Made by a program: the position numbers and the translations under genes. The notes under the pieces were generated by a model. The model worked only from the letters and a program-made list of their open reading frames with translations, searched no databases and was not told the origin of the DNA. From Larix kaempferi (taxonomy: Eukaryota > Streptophyta > Pinopsida > Pinales > Pinaceae), in the NCBI GenBank assembly GCA_027924585.1, contig BSBM01000001.1, positions 55,260,501 through 55,324,500 of the forward strand: DNA of 64,000 nucleotides. Direction: 5' to 3'. How positions within the stretch are numbered: position 1 is the stretch's first letter; each line of letters starts with the position of its first letter. Below are positions 54,611-64,000 of the stretch, piece after piece.

Positions 54611-57300
54611 TAGCCTGAAAGAAGGCATGATATGGCATTTATGACACTTGTTGCACTTGCGAAGCTAGGGCTTGATATAGCAAAAACCAGTCATCGTAGC
54701 ACTTTCGCTACAAATATATTTCTGCAAGGTTTCAGGATCTGAAAATATTACAAGTCGAAGATAAGATCCCCATGTACCTTTTGTACAAAGGAAAACCTCT
54801 AATACATTGTACTTTGTGATTTATGATCTGTACAATATAGGGTTTCTGCCTCTTCCATATCTGAGTCATAAACAGGTGACCTAGGAAAAAAGGTCATAAC
54901 TTCGGCTAGGAAGCTCCAAATGACATTTCGTAAAAAGTGACAGGTAGGAAACGGACTTTATTTCTCAGGTAAGTTTTTCAAAGGCCAAAACTGAACCAGT
55001 GACACGTGGCATGCCATACAAGTTCGCTCTCCTGTTTTATCCCATAAACAGTTCACGTTGTGACACTTGGCATAACTCTCTCTCAGAGAATCCGTTTGAA
55101 GTCAGACTTATTGGGTTGGAAATACAATAGGTCAGGATACCACAAGAAGAATTTGTAGGCCCTTTAGATCTGAAATTTCAGAGTTACACTAGAAACAATC
55201 AAGTGCATATTTATGTCAAAACAAAATTGGATTTTGAGCACATTCATTCATGGCTCCGGGAATTTAGGGTTTCGGAGAATGTTGGAATTTTTTGTATAGG
55301 AGACCACGGCTAGATGCTCCTCATCAAAATCAAAATTTAGAGACCAAGATCGAATTTTTTGGTTGGGAAAAAGGCCGGGTTTGATCAAATCCTAGTTTGG
55401 GATTTTGATCGGAAAGGTGGAAAATTAGGGCTTCTGCAAAAGTTGGAATTTCTGAAGTTTGTGACCACGGTTGGAAGCTCCTCAGAAAAATTGAAGTTTA
55501 AAGCTTTGGATTGAACCTTTTGGTTGGGCAGAAGGGTGGGCTTTATCAAACCCTAGTTTGGGATCCTATCTAGAATATCCAGAAGTTTCAAAGGCAATTT
55601 TGAGGGGTGAAACTTTGCAATTTTCAAATTCTGAGTATACCAACTTGATCAGCTCATCAAGGCGCATCTTTCTATCCTTTTAGAATTGTGAAATTCAAAG
55701 TTTGAATTTTTAAGGTTTCTTTGACAAACCCTAATCTAGTTACGTATCCAGTTTCTGCAAATCAAGTGGATTGGGTTAATCCTGGAAGAGAATGGATTGG
55801 TCACCTGAATAAGTGAAGAAGTTCTTGTTTCAGAGGGAGATGAGGCTAAGGCCTTACATAAGAAGATTACAAGCAATCTCGACAGGTATGACTTACAGGT
55901 ATGTTTCAAAATCTGTCCATGATTAAGTTTATGATATGTTTGTCTTCATTAAGGTTAGTACAATCTTGATTAACTTTAGACTTGTCATATCACCTCAACA
56001 AAAATTATGAATGCAGATATTCATTGATTAGGGTTTTGACACTTATGATTGTACTAATGCATTGTGGTGTTGTATGAGGTTGATGTTGTTCGCTAACATG
56101 AAAGGTACATCAAGAAAGACAAATCATGTTCTAGTTCAAGAACATATGACCATGTTGACATGAAGACAAAGATTCATCCATTTTCATGGATCACATAGAA
56201 GATCTACTTACGAGGTATGTATAACTTGGCTCTATGATGATTAACCTATGAGATATGCAGGTTACTAGCACAAGTCATTGAAGAGAACAAGAAGACATTG
56301 CTAGACATAACTAGCAAATATGATGACCGGGTATGTTTTTCCTATATCAAGTTATAATACTACCTTGTGTTAGGAACTTATACTATTGTATGGTTGCTAA
56401 TGATTATTCATGAAGTTAGAAATGTAAGTAATCAAGGTTTTATGCATATTATGTCCCTTACCTTGATTGATGATATGACTAACCAGAAGAGTTCTATGTT
56501 CAAATATGAATATGCATGAGTAAGAGAAGTATTCCCTGAAACCTTGAATACTAATGTTTATTATCTGTGTTTGAAATGATCATGACTATACATGTTTAAG
56601 ATTATTGTGTTTTGATAGTATTGAGATTATACTAATAAATGTATGTATGAGACCTCGAGGATAACACAATGATGATACTAGTAAGTATGCATAAGTGATC
56701 GATGATGGATATAAGTTCAAGGATAGTTAATCCAGGAAGCAAAGATCAAGAGGGAGCACACTCCAGTAGTTCCTGCAAGGAAGCAAATATTGAGAGGGAG
56801 TCCACCCTACAAACCAAACAAAGATAAGTATTTGAATCGTCATTTCTAGCATACTTGTTTGTTTAAATAATATTGCTCAATGATGTATATGCTTATGTTC
56901 CTAGACTTAGGGTGTGTATTATGCATATTAGAATAATTGCATTAATGAACAATATACTACTAATATGCATGTGATGGGTAAGTGGCCTATGGCACTGTAC
57001 AACATTCCATTGCTACTTATCTAGAATGAAACCTCTTTGCTGAAATGTGGGAGTTGTGCACACTCTTAACAATGTTCTAGTAGAGATTGGAAGGCATCTA
57101 GAAAGTTACGGGATATGGATAAATGTTGTATTGAAGCATTGGCTAAATTAATTGCATGACTGTATGACATATTTCTTTATGTGTAAGAATTTGTTCTGAA
57201 AACTATGAGATGTTTCCAATCATGCAATTTAACTTGTCTTGTAGGAAAGATCGTATACCATCACCTACAAAAGAAGGACTACAACATTTGTTCCAGTAAC
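54611..57300 (+). other. RE8 non-element filler with exon-like segments
   Basis: No copia Gag, protease or integrase is readable in any frame. A 162-base imperfect tandem duplication occupies about 55264-55570 (TTAGGG(T/C)TTC start, ACCACGG, CCTAGTTTGGGAT). Several short readable pieces are bordered by splice-like signals: 55834-55898 (TTTCAG before, GTATGT after), a piece ending 56214 before GTATGT, 56261-56330 (ATGCAG before, GTATGT after), 56738-56845 and a piece after TTGTCTTGTAG at 57245. They may be captured host exons. One implied intron is only 46 bases, so this is weak. Confidence 0.35.
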
Positions 57301-57344
57301 AAAGCTATCTATTGAAGATATTGAAGATATTGAAGTTCCAAAGA

Positions 57345-58845
57345 TTCGGGAAGAATCCCATGATCGAGGAGTACCAGTTGATCATGAAGAATGATGTTTG
57401 GGATGCAGTCCCAAGACCTGAAAGGAAGTCAGTTGTGACTTCCAAATGGATATACAAGATCAAGCATGCTGCAGATGGCAGCATAGAGAAATACAAAGCA
57501 AGATTTGTAGCTCGTGGGTTCTCCCAAAAAGAGGGAATAGACTATGAAGAGACTTTCGCTCCTGTAGCCAGATACACTTCCATCAGATCAGTACTTGCTC
57601 TTGCTGCAGTGATGAAATGGAAGATAAACTAGATGGATCTCAAGACAACTTTCTTGAATGGTGTAGTCGAGGAGGAAGTGTATGTGGAGCAGCCACTTGG
57701 TTTTGAGACACATGACAGGGAGTCATATGTGTGCAGAAAGCCTTGTATGGCTTGAAGCAAGCTCGTAGAACTTGGTATGGTAGGATAGACAACTTTCTAT
57801 ACAGTTTGAGTTTTACTAAGAGTAAAGTAGATTCCAACCTTTACTACAAGGTTAGGAAGGCAATTCTGTGATACTACTTATGTATGTGGATGACCTGTTT
57901 GTTACAGGTGAGGATGGATTTATTGTCGATACCAAGAGGAAGCTTGCAGCCGAGTTCGAGATGAAGGACTTGGGGATGATGCACTATTTTCTAGGTATGG
58001 AGGTGTGGTAGAGTGCAGATGGAATCTTCATTGGACGAGGGAATTATGCAGTAGAGATCCTGAAGAGGTTCGGGATGATGGACTGCAAGGCCATGGCCAC
58101 ACCTATGGAATTGAACCTGAAGCTTCTGTGTGATGCTTCATCTAATCCGGTTGATGTCACAACGTATTGTCAGATGATTGGGTCCTTGATGTACCTGACG
58201 AATACGAGACCATATATTTGCTTTGCAGTGAACACATTGAGCCAGTTCCTGACGGATCCCAAAGGTGTTCACCTGGTTGCTGTAAAGCATATTCTGAGGT
58301 ACCTAAAGGGTACAATTGATTATGGGCTCAAGTATGATGCAAATCAAAAGTTTAACCTGCAGGGTTATGTTGATTCAGATTGGGCAGGCAGTGTTGCAGA
58401 TAGGAAGAGCACATCTGGGTGTTGCTTTAGTATGGGATCAGGTGTGATCTCTTGGTTTAGCAGGAAGCAATCCTATGTAGCACTGAGTACAGCCAAAGTA
58501 GAGTATGTTGCAGCTTGTTCGGCTAGTTGTGAGGCAGTATGGATCTGGAAGCTACTGTCTAAGTTATTTGATCTCTCGTTGGAGGCTACTGGTATCTTTT
58601 GTGACAACCATAGTTGTGTGAAGCTGTCTGAGAACTCGGTGTCCCACGATAGGTCGAACCACATTGATATTAAATATCACTATATCAAGGATATGGTGCA
58701 GAGAGGAGTAGTGAAGCTCCTGTATGTTGCGATGGATGAGTAGGTTGCAGATGTGCTGATGAAACCACTAGCCAGAGTGAAGTTTGAGTACTTCAGGGAG
58801 AGGCTTGGTGTTCTTCAGATTGACGACACTTCGAGGAAGAAGTGA
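57345..58845 (+). pseudogene. pol: RE8 copia reverse transcriptase and RNase H
   Basis: RT starts at MIEEYQLIMKNDVWDAVPRP and continues TSKWIYKIKHAADGSIEKYK, ARFVARGFSQKEGIDYEETF and APVARYTSIR. A TAG at 57630 and indels near 57735 and 57870 break it, but the catalytic YVDD (57883-57894) is intact, followed by LGMMHYFLGMEVW. RNase H (58075-58743) has GYVDSDWAGS, STAKVEYVAA and the FCDNHSCVKLSEN box. The end is DDTSRKK with TGA at 58843-58845. Copia lacks the separate tail seen in Ty3 elements. Confidence 0.92.
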
Positions 58846-58959
58846 TGGACACATTTGCTGGAATCCATTCCAAGCATGGTGAGAGGAGGATCGTTCCCAT
58901 GGCTATGGATGTAAGCGCTGGATGATGAGCATCAGGACGATGCTCTAGTTACTGCTCTA

Positions 58960-59320
58960 TATATGCATCATGTTGGATGCTTGCTATGATTAGTTGGATC
59001 ATGTATCTGTATATGCATCATGTTGGATGCTTGCTATGATCAGTTGGATCATGTATATGTATATGCATCATGTTGGATGCTTGTTATCATCAGTTGGATC
59101 ATGTATATGTATATGCATCATGTTGGATGCTTGGACCATGTATCTGTATATGTATCAGGTGGATACATTGTATGATCAGGTAGATCATGTATGTTAATAT
59201 ATATCAGATGGATACATTATATGATCAGGTGGATCATGTATGATGATATGTATCAGGTAGATACTTGGTATGCATTAGGTGGATGCATTGTATGATCAGG
59301 ATGATCATGGATGATGAGCT
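58960..59320 (+). repeat. Tandem array, 50-bp unit, in RE8 3' interior
   Basis: Copies start TATATGCATCATGTTGGATG at 58960, 59010, 59060 and 59110, exactly 50 bases apart. They grade into a related series of about 50 bases built on ATCAGGTGGATACATTGTATG (59140-59320). Translation gives no plausible protein. Confidence 0.92.
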
Positions 59321-59444
59321 TCATGATGTTGCTACAGATGACATGCATCAGGACGATGCAGTGATGATGATCATGTACATCAAGATGATGTATGGTGAGT
59401 ATCAGGTTGATACTTTGTGGCCGTGGACAGGTTGTGCAAGGGTA

Positions 59445-59860
59445 GCATGTAATAAGTCCTGGAGATTTGGATAGGTTGTGCTAGTCACGTAAAAGGTCTC
59501 ATATGCTCTTTAGAGATCTTGCTTGGCAAGACACTCTTTTAAGGTTTTGCTAGACCACATGTAATAAGTCCTGGAGATCTGGACAGGATGAAAAAGGCCT
59601 CAGATGCTCTTTAGAGATCTTGCTTGGAAAGACACTCTTTTAAGGTTTTGTGGGGACCACATGTAATAAGTCCTGGAGATCTAGACAGGATGAAAAATGC
59701 CTTAGATGCTCTTTAGAGATCTTCCCTGGCAAGACACTCTTTTAAGGTTTTGTGACAGTCACATGTAAAAGATCCTGGGAGATCTGATAGGTTGAGCTGT
59801 GTGCTCATAAAATGCCTGGGATGCTCATTCGAAGTTTTGTTGATGCACGTAATCAGTCCT
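59445..59860 (+). repeat. Tandem array, about 102-bp unit, in RE8 3' interior
   Basis: Copies begin at GCATGTAATAAGTCC (59445), ACATGTAATAAGTCC (59557 and 59659) and ACATGTAAAAGATCC (59761), each containing TTTAGAGATCTT and ACTCTTTTAAGGTTTTG. The last is partial and diverged. Spacings are 112, 102 and 102. Confidence 0.9.
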
Positions 59861-60093
59861 GAGGATTCTATAATATGGCCAATGATGACAAAGAACTACA
59901 GGTGCTGGGCCTACATCCAGTATGAAAAAGGACTAGCTCTGTAGAACTTCCTATGACGAGTAAATAAGAGATTGATTGAGATAGCAGCAACAGTGACGAT
60001 GATGATGATTCGATGACGATGATACAGTGACGATGATCTAGAGAAGAAGACTTGTGCTAGAAGACCTGTGTCGAAGAAATACCTTCCTAGTTA

Positions 60094-60103
60094 AGAGGGA
60101 TTG
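60094..60103 (+). promoter_or_regulatory. RE8 polypurine tract
   Basis: TAAGAGGGAT precedes TGTTGATG. Short but in place. Confidence 0.65.
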
Positions 60104-60713
60104 TTGATGTAATTGTAACTTCGGAATGTATTTTATCCATGTATATTGTATTCCTATAGAGATGTTATTATTCCTCTATACGGAAGTGTTTGTATTCCTA
60201 TAGAGATGTTATTATTCCTCTATACGGAAGTGTCGTCATTTATATTGTAAGTGTCGTAACTTATACTTGATGGGTTATTAGACCACCTTGTTGGGGTTGG
60301 CCCTGTATAAGTCATGTGGGTTAAAGGGTTATTAGACCACCCTATTAGGGGTCGGCCCTGTCAGCATTATGTTATGTGGTTAAGTTAAGGATGACCTAGT
60401 AAAGGTTATTACGCAAGTCAAGTCAAGTATAAATAGAGTGCGAGAGGAACTCTATTTGATCATTCACTTTCTCAGTCATACTCTCGTTGGAGAGTGGTGC
60501 ACTTGTGGAGGAGGAGAAGCTGTTGCTAGGAGAAGACTATCTCTTATGCTTGGGTTGTATCATTGCTCTATCTATCTCTGAGGAAGTTGCGGGGTTTTTC
60601 ACCTTCTTGGTTTTTGCATTATTGTGTCCATGTTTGCTATGCTATAGATATGCTTTACATGTTATTCTCTCAGTTAAGATCCTAGATAAGATTGAAATTC
60701 TGAAAAACTAACA
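60104..60713 (+). repeat. RE8 3' LTR (610 bp)
   Basis: It matches 53956-54598 apart from a deletion of about 31 bases after CTTGGTTTT that accounts for most of the length difference. TATA at 60428-60436. Confidence 0.95.
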
Positions 60714-60718
60714 TTCTA
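60714..60718. repeat. RE8 target site duplication, right
   Basis: TTCTA, matching 53951-53955. Confidence 0.93.
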
Positions 60719-60771
60719 GACTTACATTAAGCTAGGGAGATCAGGCCTTGCGTCTGCTCTCGGTAGATTGT
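60719..60771 (+). repeat. RE7 3' LTR, distal end
   Basis: GCTAGGGAGATCAGGCCTTG and CGGTAGATTGT align with the end of the RE5 LTR. The final CCAGTAACA is missing; the next base belongs to RE9. Confidence 0.78.
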
Positions 60772-60960
60772 GTGCTTCTTCATATGGAAGTGTTGACATG
60801 GAGGACATTTTTTCACAGCCTCAATAAAATATTTGAAGATAGTAGGCCAATAATATCCTGCGCGCAAAATATTCTGGGCTGTAGCCATCCCAGAGAGGTG
60901 ACCACCACAATGCCCCAGCATGACAGTCATTCAAAACGTGTTTAGCCTCATCGTGAGTTA
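60772..60960 (-). pseudogene. pol: RE9 integrase zinc-binding domain, truncated
   Basis: One frame reads GHCGGHLSGMATAQNILRAG, YYWPTIFKYF and KKCPPCQHFHMKKHT: His-His and Cys-Cys of the HHCC domain. It is shifted by one frame from the upstream RNase H. Coding stops at the RE7 LTR junction, so the catalytic core is missing. Confidence 0.85.
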
Positions 60961-61804
60961 GACAATGTCGAAGAATTGAATCGATGCCATGGTAGTACAA
61001 AGTATCACTGATGATCCGATAATACTTCGCATGGTGGTGTATTCTACGATGGTCATCGCGAGATAGTTGAGGGTTGAAGCATTGGGTTTGAAGATATAAC
61101 GAAATATCTCCATACCATGGATCAGTCGTACTGATGAGAAACAATGATTCATCTGAAAAAGAGTCATTGTGTTCGACTTCTACATCAGAACGGGGAAGGT
61201 CACAAATAAGCTCAGCAAACACCAAGGACTTTTTAGACTTGGCTTTCCCAAAAAGAAGGTCAAATTCTTGCAGTATCACAATCCAGCGTGAGTACTTGCC
61301 CCCAAGCACCTGACATGTCAGTATGTGGCACATGGGGTTCAAGTCTACGATGATGGTGGTGGTGCGGAGCAAGATATAGTGGTGGAACTTTTGGATGGCG
61401 ATGACTATCGCGAGAGAAAGCTTCTCGACATGTGAATATCTAGTTTCAGTGTCAATGAGACCCTTACTTGCATAGTATATTACATGTTCTTGGGCGTTTG
61501 GATCCTCCTGTACCAAAACAATGACGATAGTGGTAGCAGAAGCAGTGAGATATAAGATGTAATCTCGGAAATAGTTTGGTGGTTGGATTACGGGGGCATG
61601 CGTGATGGCATGTTTGATGTTGTCGAAGTATTTTTGAGCTTGGTCGTCCCAAATGAATGGGACGTCCTTCTTAAGCAGTTTCATATACCCCTTATTCTTC
61701 TCCGTGAAGTTACAAACAAAACGCCTTAAGTAAGTCACCTTCCCTTGGAGACTTTGAAGTTTCATCACATTAGTCGAAGGTGGTAGGTTGACAATGGCTT
61801 CCAC
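60961..61804 (-). pseudogene. pol: RE9 Ty3-type RNase H, degenerate, and linker
   Basis: Open for most of 60821-61804. Recognisable pieces are YILYLTASATTIVIVLVQED, VIYYASKGLIDTETRYSHVE, KLSLAIVIAIQKFHHYILLR and VDLNPMCHILTCQVLGGKYS. The first catalytic Asp position reads L-T-A-S and the third reads D-L-N, as in other Tat elements where this domain is inactive. Upstream, KVTYLRRFVCNFTEK and LLKKDVPFIWDD are the RT connection. Confidence 0.85.
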
Positions 61805-62509
61805 CTTTAAGGGATTGATGTGGATCCCATCCTTTGAGACAATAAACCCTAAGAGGCGTCCAGACTCAACGCAAAAGATACACTTATGAGGATTCAGACG
61901 GATATTGTACCGTTTTCATATGAGGAAAATGGCCGTCAGATGATCCATGTGGAACTCACGCTGCTTTGAATGAGCAGGGAGATTGTCCAGGTAAGGTTCC
62001 ACAAACTCCTTAATGTCATGGAAGGCATACGACATGGCCTACTGGAACATGGCATCAGCATTTTTAAGGCCGAATGGGAGTTTGTGGTATGCAAACATCC
62101 CCCAAGGACAGATGAAATCCATCTGATGTTGGTCGGCTGGGTTGATATCAATCTGGTTGTAACCAAAAAATCCATCCATGAATGAAAAGATGACGCTTTC
62201 GGCACAATTGTCGATAATCTGGTCAATGAACGAGGTCGGGTAGTTGTCCTTTGGACAAGCCTTGTTGAGGTCCCGATAATCGACACAGATGCGAATGGTA
62301 CCCTTCTTTTTGTTCACAGGGATGAGGTTTGAGACCCAATCCGTCAACGGGACAGGATAGATGAAGCCAGCCTTTAAAAGCTTTTCAATCTCTGCCTTAA
62401 TCCCTGCAGTCTTCCGAGGGTGTACCGGTCGCAACTTTTGACATATAGGTTTGATTTCAGGATAGGTTTTTATTTCATGAGAAACAATCGCGGGGTCTAT
62501 CCTAGGCAT
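61805..62509 (-). pseudogene. pol: RE9 reverse transcriptase with catalytic Asp changed
   Basis: Motifs are EIEKLLKAGFIYPVPLTDWV, IRICVDYRDLNKACPKDNYP, FSFMDGFFGYNQIDINPADQ and YHKLPFGLKNADAMFQ. After a TAG the frame continues to EPYLDNLPAHS. The active box reads YLDN (61982-61993) where YLDD is required; the codon AAT would come from GAT. LLGFIVSKDGIHINPLK follows. RT would be inactive. Confidence 0.9.
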
Positions 62510-63260
62510 CTCCTCTTAGGACCAAGCGAATATGTCTCGAAATCTCTTAAATAGGGCTGTACCAATAGTTATTTCTTCAGGGGAACACTTTTGGCCTATG
62601 CGAATGTGTTCCACTATACCAAGTTTTACCGAAATGTCTATCGGAGTGGTAGGCTCAATGTTGGCCAAGTTCCCTCAATGTCTGAAATACATGTGAGTAT
62701 GGGGGAATGAGGTAACAGGTAGATATCCGGTGAAAAGATGGCGCTAATGTTGTCCTCTATGTACTCCAAAGGAGGAAGAAAAGATGACCTATGGGGTGGA
62801 GGTCATCCCACGGACCATCATCAACATTCATAACTTCCATGATGGACTCATCTGAATGAAAAGTTTGAAGTAAGAGGTCAGGTAGAGATGATGCCCATCA
62901 TAGAGAACAGGATGGGGAGGCCATAGTTAAGTGGTCCTCCAGTGCTAATTGGATAGCCTCGTAAATGTGTTCAGCGAGTGAAAGAGGCACTGCGTTTCCA
63001 ATCAGGTGTGTTGTGGCTTCGTCAGGTACAAGCCAAGGATCAGTGGAGTGAGATGAAATCTCTATGGAGATCATGTTCACCGAGGCAACATGATTAGGGG
63101 GGTCCGAAGTCAAAAAAATACCCATGAGAGATGAATCTTTCAAAAGGCAAACCCCTATACTCTCATACTATTTTGACGTTTGTCCAATGGAAGGAACATG
63201 ATCACCAGGATGAGTGATAGTGTCCGGTATGCAAAAATCTAATTGGTCAATAGTAACAAT
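62510..63260 (-). pseudogene. RE9 protease-RT linker
   Basis: A 750-base linker, mostly readable but broken. The open piece 62898-63143 (MKDSSLMGIFLTSDPPNHVA) shares the protease frame. A frameshift lies between it and RT. No domain is recognised. Confidence 0.5.
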
Positions 63261-63653
63261 TCATCCTTGATAGTGGAATTGTACTACGCAGAAGACTGAA
63301 GAGGCTACTGCCTGCATGGCATAAAACCAATTGCGACCAAGCAAGAGCTTATAATCTATCGGGGCCAAGACCACTTCCACATTAATGGTTACGGTCTTTC
63401 TTCCCAACTCAACTGCGAGAGCTTGTAGGAGCCCATGAGGTTGAAAGCCATGCCCGTCGAATGCTTTCAACATGGTAGGAGAATGATTCAATTCGGGAGA
63501 GCCGATGGCTCTCCAATAGGCGATCGTCATGACAGAAGTAGAGGCGCCTTCATCCAAAAGGGTATGATGGACAAATTTCCCAACAATGTTCGTAGCTACT
63601 TGGAATGCGAGTTGATGGGAAAGCCTCGGCTTGAAGTAGTCAAGTCGGAACAT
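63261..63653 (-). pseudogene. pol: RE9 aspartic protease
   Basis: An open 130-codon segment contains HHTLLDEGASTSVMTIAYWR, TMLKAFDGHGFQPHGLL and a DYKLLLGRNWFYAM end. The active loop is D-E-G-A, the form common in Tat proteases, with Glu where other families have Ser or Thr. Upstream (63654-64000) the same frame reads YNIVEDLAQAPCAMSTLEVL, the usual Gag-protease linker of this lineage. Confidence 0.87.
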
Positions 63654-64000
63654 GATCGTATTCGAAGAATCAGGGTCAACTGCATCGATTGCTGCAAAGA
63701 GAGTTTTGCGTTGATTAGGACAATTCTACAAAACTTCTAGCGTGGACATGGCACAAGGAGCTTGTGCCAAGTCCTCAACGATATTGTAATTATGTGTTGC
63801 CCAAGCATTAGGATTGAAAATAGCTTTTTGAATCATGCTCTTGGGAAATCACAATATCGAATCTAAGGACGGCTTCTCAATGGTGAGAGAAGCTATAGGT
63901 ACAGTGAAATCAGGTAAAGAGTTGGAAGATTTTTTAGTATTACTTCCAGTAGGTTCCTTTTAAGGGACCAAGTCGTATGATCGCGAGCGAGTGTTCAAAT

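Larger units (their letters stand above)
53956..60713 (+). mobile_element. RE8: complete 6.8-kb Ty1/copia element lacking gag, protease and integrase
   Basis: LTRs 53956-54598 and 60104-60713 share TGTTGATG and CTAACA ends and are flanked by TTCTA. A tRNA-iMet primer site follows the 5' LTR. The only element coding sequence is RT-RNase H (57345-58845). The 2.7 kb where Gag, protease and integrase should be (54611-57300) is unrelated DNA, and the 3' interior has two tandem arrays. Such a copy would depend on proteins supplied in trans. Confidence 0.93.
51671..60771 (+). mobile_element. RE7: 3' end of a Ty3-like element, interrupted by RE8
   Basis: RE7 consists of a hairpin cluster, an accessory ORF with a spliceosomal intron and a 3' LTR (53113-53955, continuing 60719-60771). 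Gag and pol are absent from the window. The LTR is homologous to the RE5 LTR but opposite in orientation, so RE5 and RE7 face each other through their interiors. The LTR lacks the last nine or so bases (the RE5 counterpart ends CCAGTAACA) where it meets RE9, so that junction is a deletion or recombination and not an integration. Confidence 0.65.
60772..64000 (-). mobile_element. RE9: Tat-lineage Ty3 element, partial
   Basis: In sense order from the right edge: Gag C-terminus, protease, linker, RT, degraded Ty3 RNase H and the zinc domain of integrase, where RE7 cuts it. Motifs such as DEGAST in the protease and YxDxLPAHS in RT are typical of plant Tat elements. No archaeal RNase H is visible before RT, unlike RE3; after integrase is not available. 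Confidence 0.85.

Noticed and set aside
54599-54615. tRNA-like sequence TGGTATCAAAGC
   Set aside because: It is a primer binding site following an LTR; no tRNA cloverleaf surrounds it. No tRNA or rRNA gene was found anywhere.
55834-56330. A host gene with three exons
   Set aside because: Splice-like borders exist, but one intron would be 46 bases, exon B has no good acceptor and no protein family is recognisable. Kept only as a low-confidence exon-capture note.
58960-59320. CRISPR-like array
   Set aside because: The units are contiguous with no unique spacers, and this is plant retroelement DNA.

Overview
This window is land-plant nuclear DNA made almost entirely of nested, decayed LTR retrotransposons. 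I see no intact host gene, tRNA, rRNA, CRISPR array or recognisable DNA transposon. Dense nesting, very long elements and plant-mobile-domain-like ORFs suggest a large plant genome, probably a gymnosperm; the species is an inference I cannot test.

I name nine elements by position. RE1 (1-9675, +) is a Ty3/gypsy element cut by the left edge, with its 3' LTR at 8116-9675. It abuts RE2 (9676-13583, +), a chromodomain Ty3 element (chromovirus) reduced to RNase H, integrase, chromodomain and LTR. RE3 (13589-30686, -) is a complete 17.1-kb Ty3 element with 5-bp target duplications CTATG and 5.3-kb LTRs that carry a long sense ORF. RE4 (30692-36316, +) is chromovirus debris. RE5 is a minus-strand LTR plus 3' internal sequence (36317-37694, resuming at 50008). 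RE6 (37700-50002, -) is a complete 12.3-kb Ty3 element inside RE5, with target duplications CATAT. RE7 (about 51671-53955, resuming 60719-60771, +) holds a spliced accessory ORF and an LTR homologous to that of RE5. RE8 (53956-60713, +) is a complete 6.8-kb Ty1/copia element with target duplications TTCTA, inserted in the RE7 LTR. RE9 (60772-64000, -) is a Tat-lineage Ty3 pol fragment leaving the right edge.

The unifying signal is a large non-Env accessory protein (about 1,000 residues where complete) encoded downstream of integrase in RE1 and RE6, in front of the 3' LTR in RE7, and inside the LTR of RE3. The copies share short motifs (TGLS box, FNWC-like box) and a globular, basic, coiled-coil layout. 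In RE3 the LTR seems to have expanded over this ORF, so it lies in U3 upstream of the LTR TATA box. RE1 and RE6 also share a second capsid-like domain between protease and reverse transcriptase and an array of zinc knuckles. RE3 has an archaeal-type RNase H placed before the reverse transcriptase, with the usual Ty3 RNase H catalytically degraded.

Decay follows a clear pattern. The RE3 gag-pol frame is open over 5.9 kb with no frameshift, broken only by nine TAG and four TAA codons. Comparing the two RE3 LTRs shows CAG turning into TAG at seven sites, which fits deamination at methylated CHG sites.
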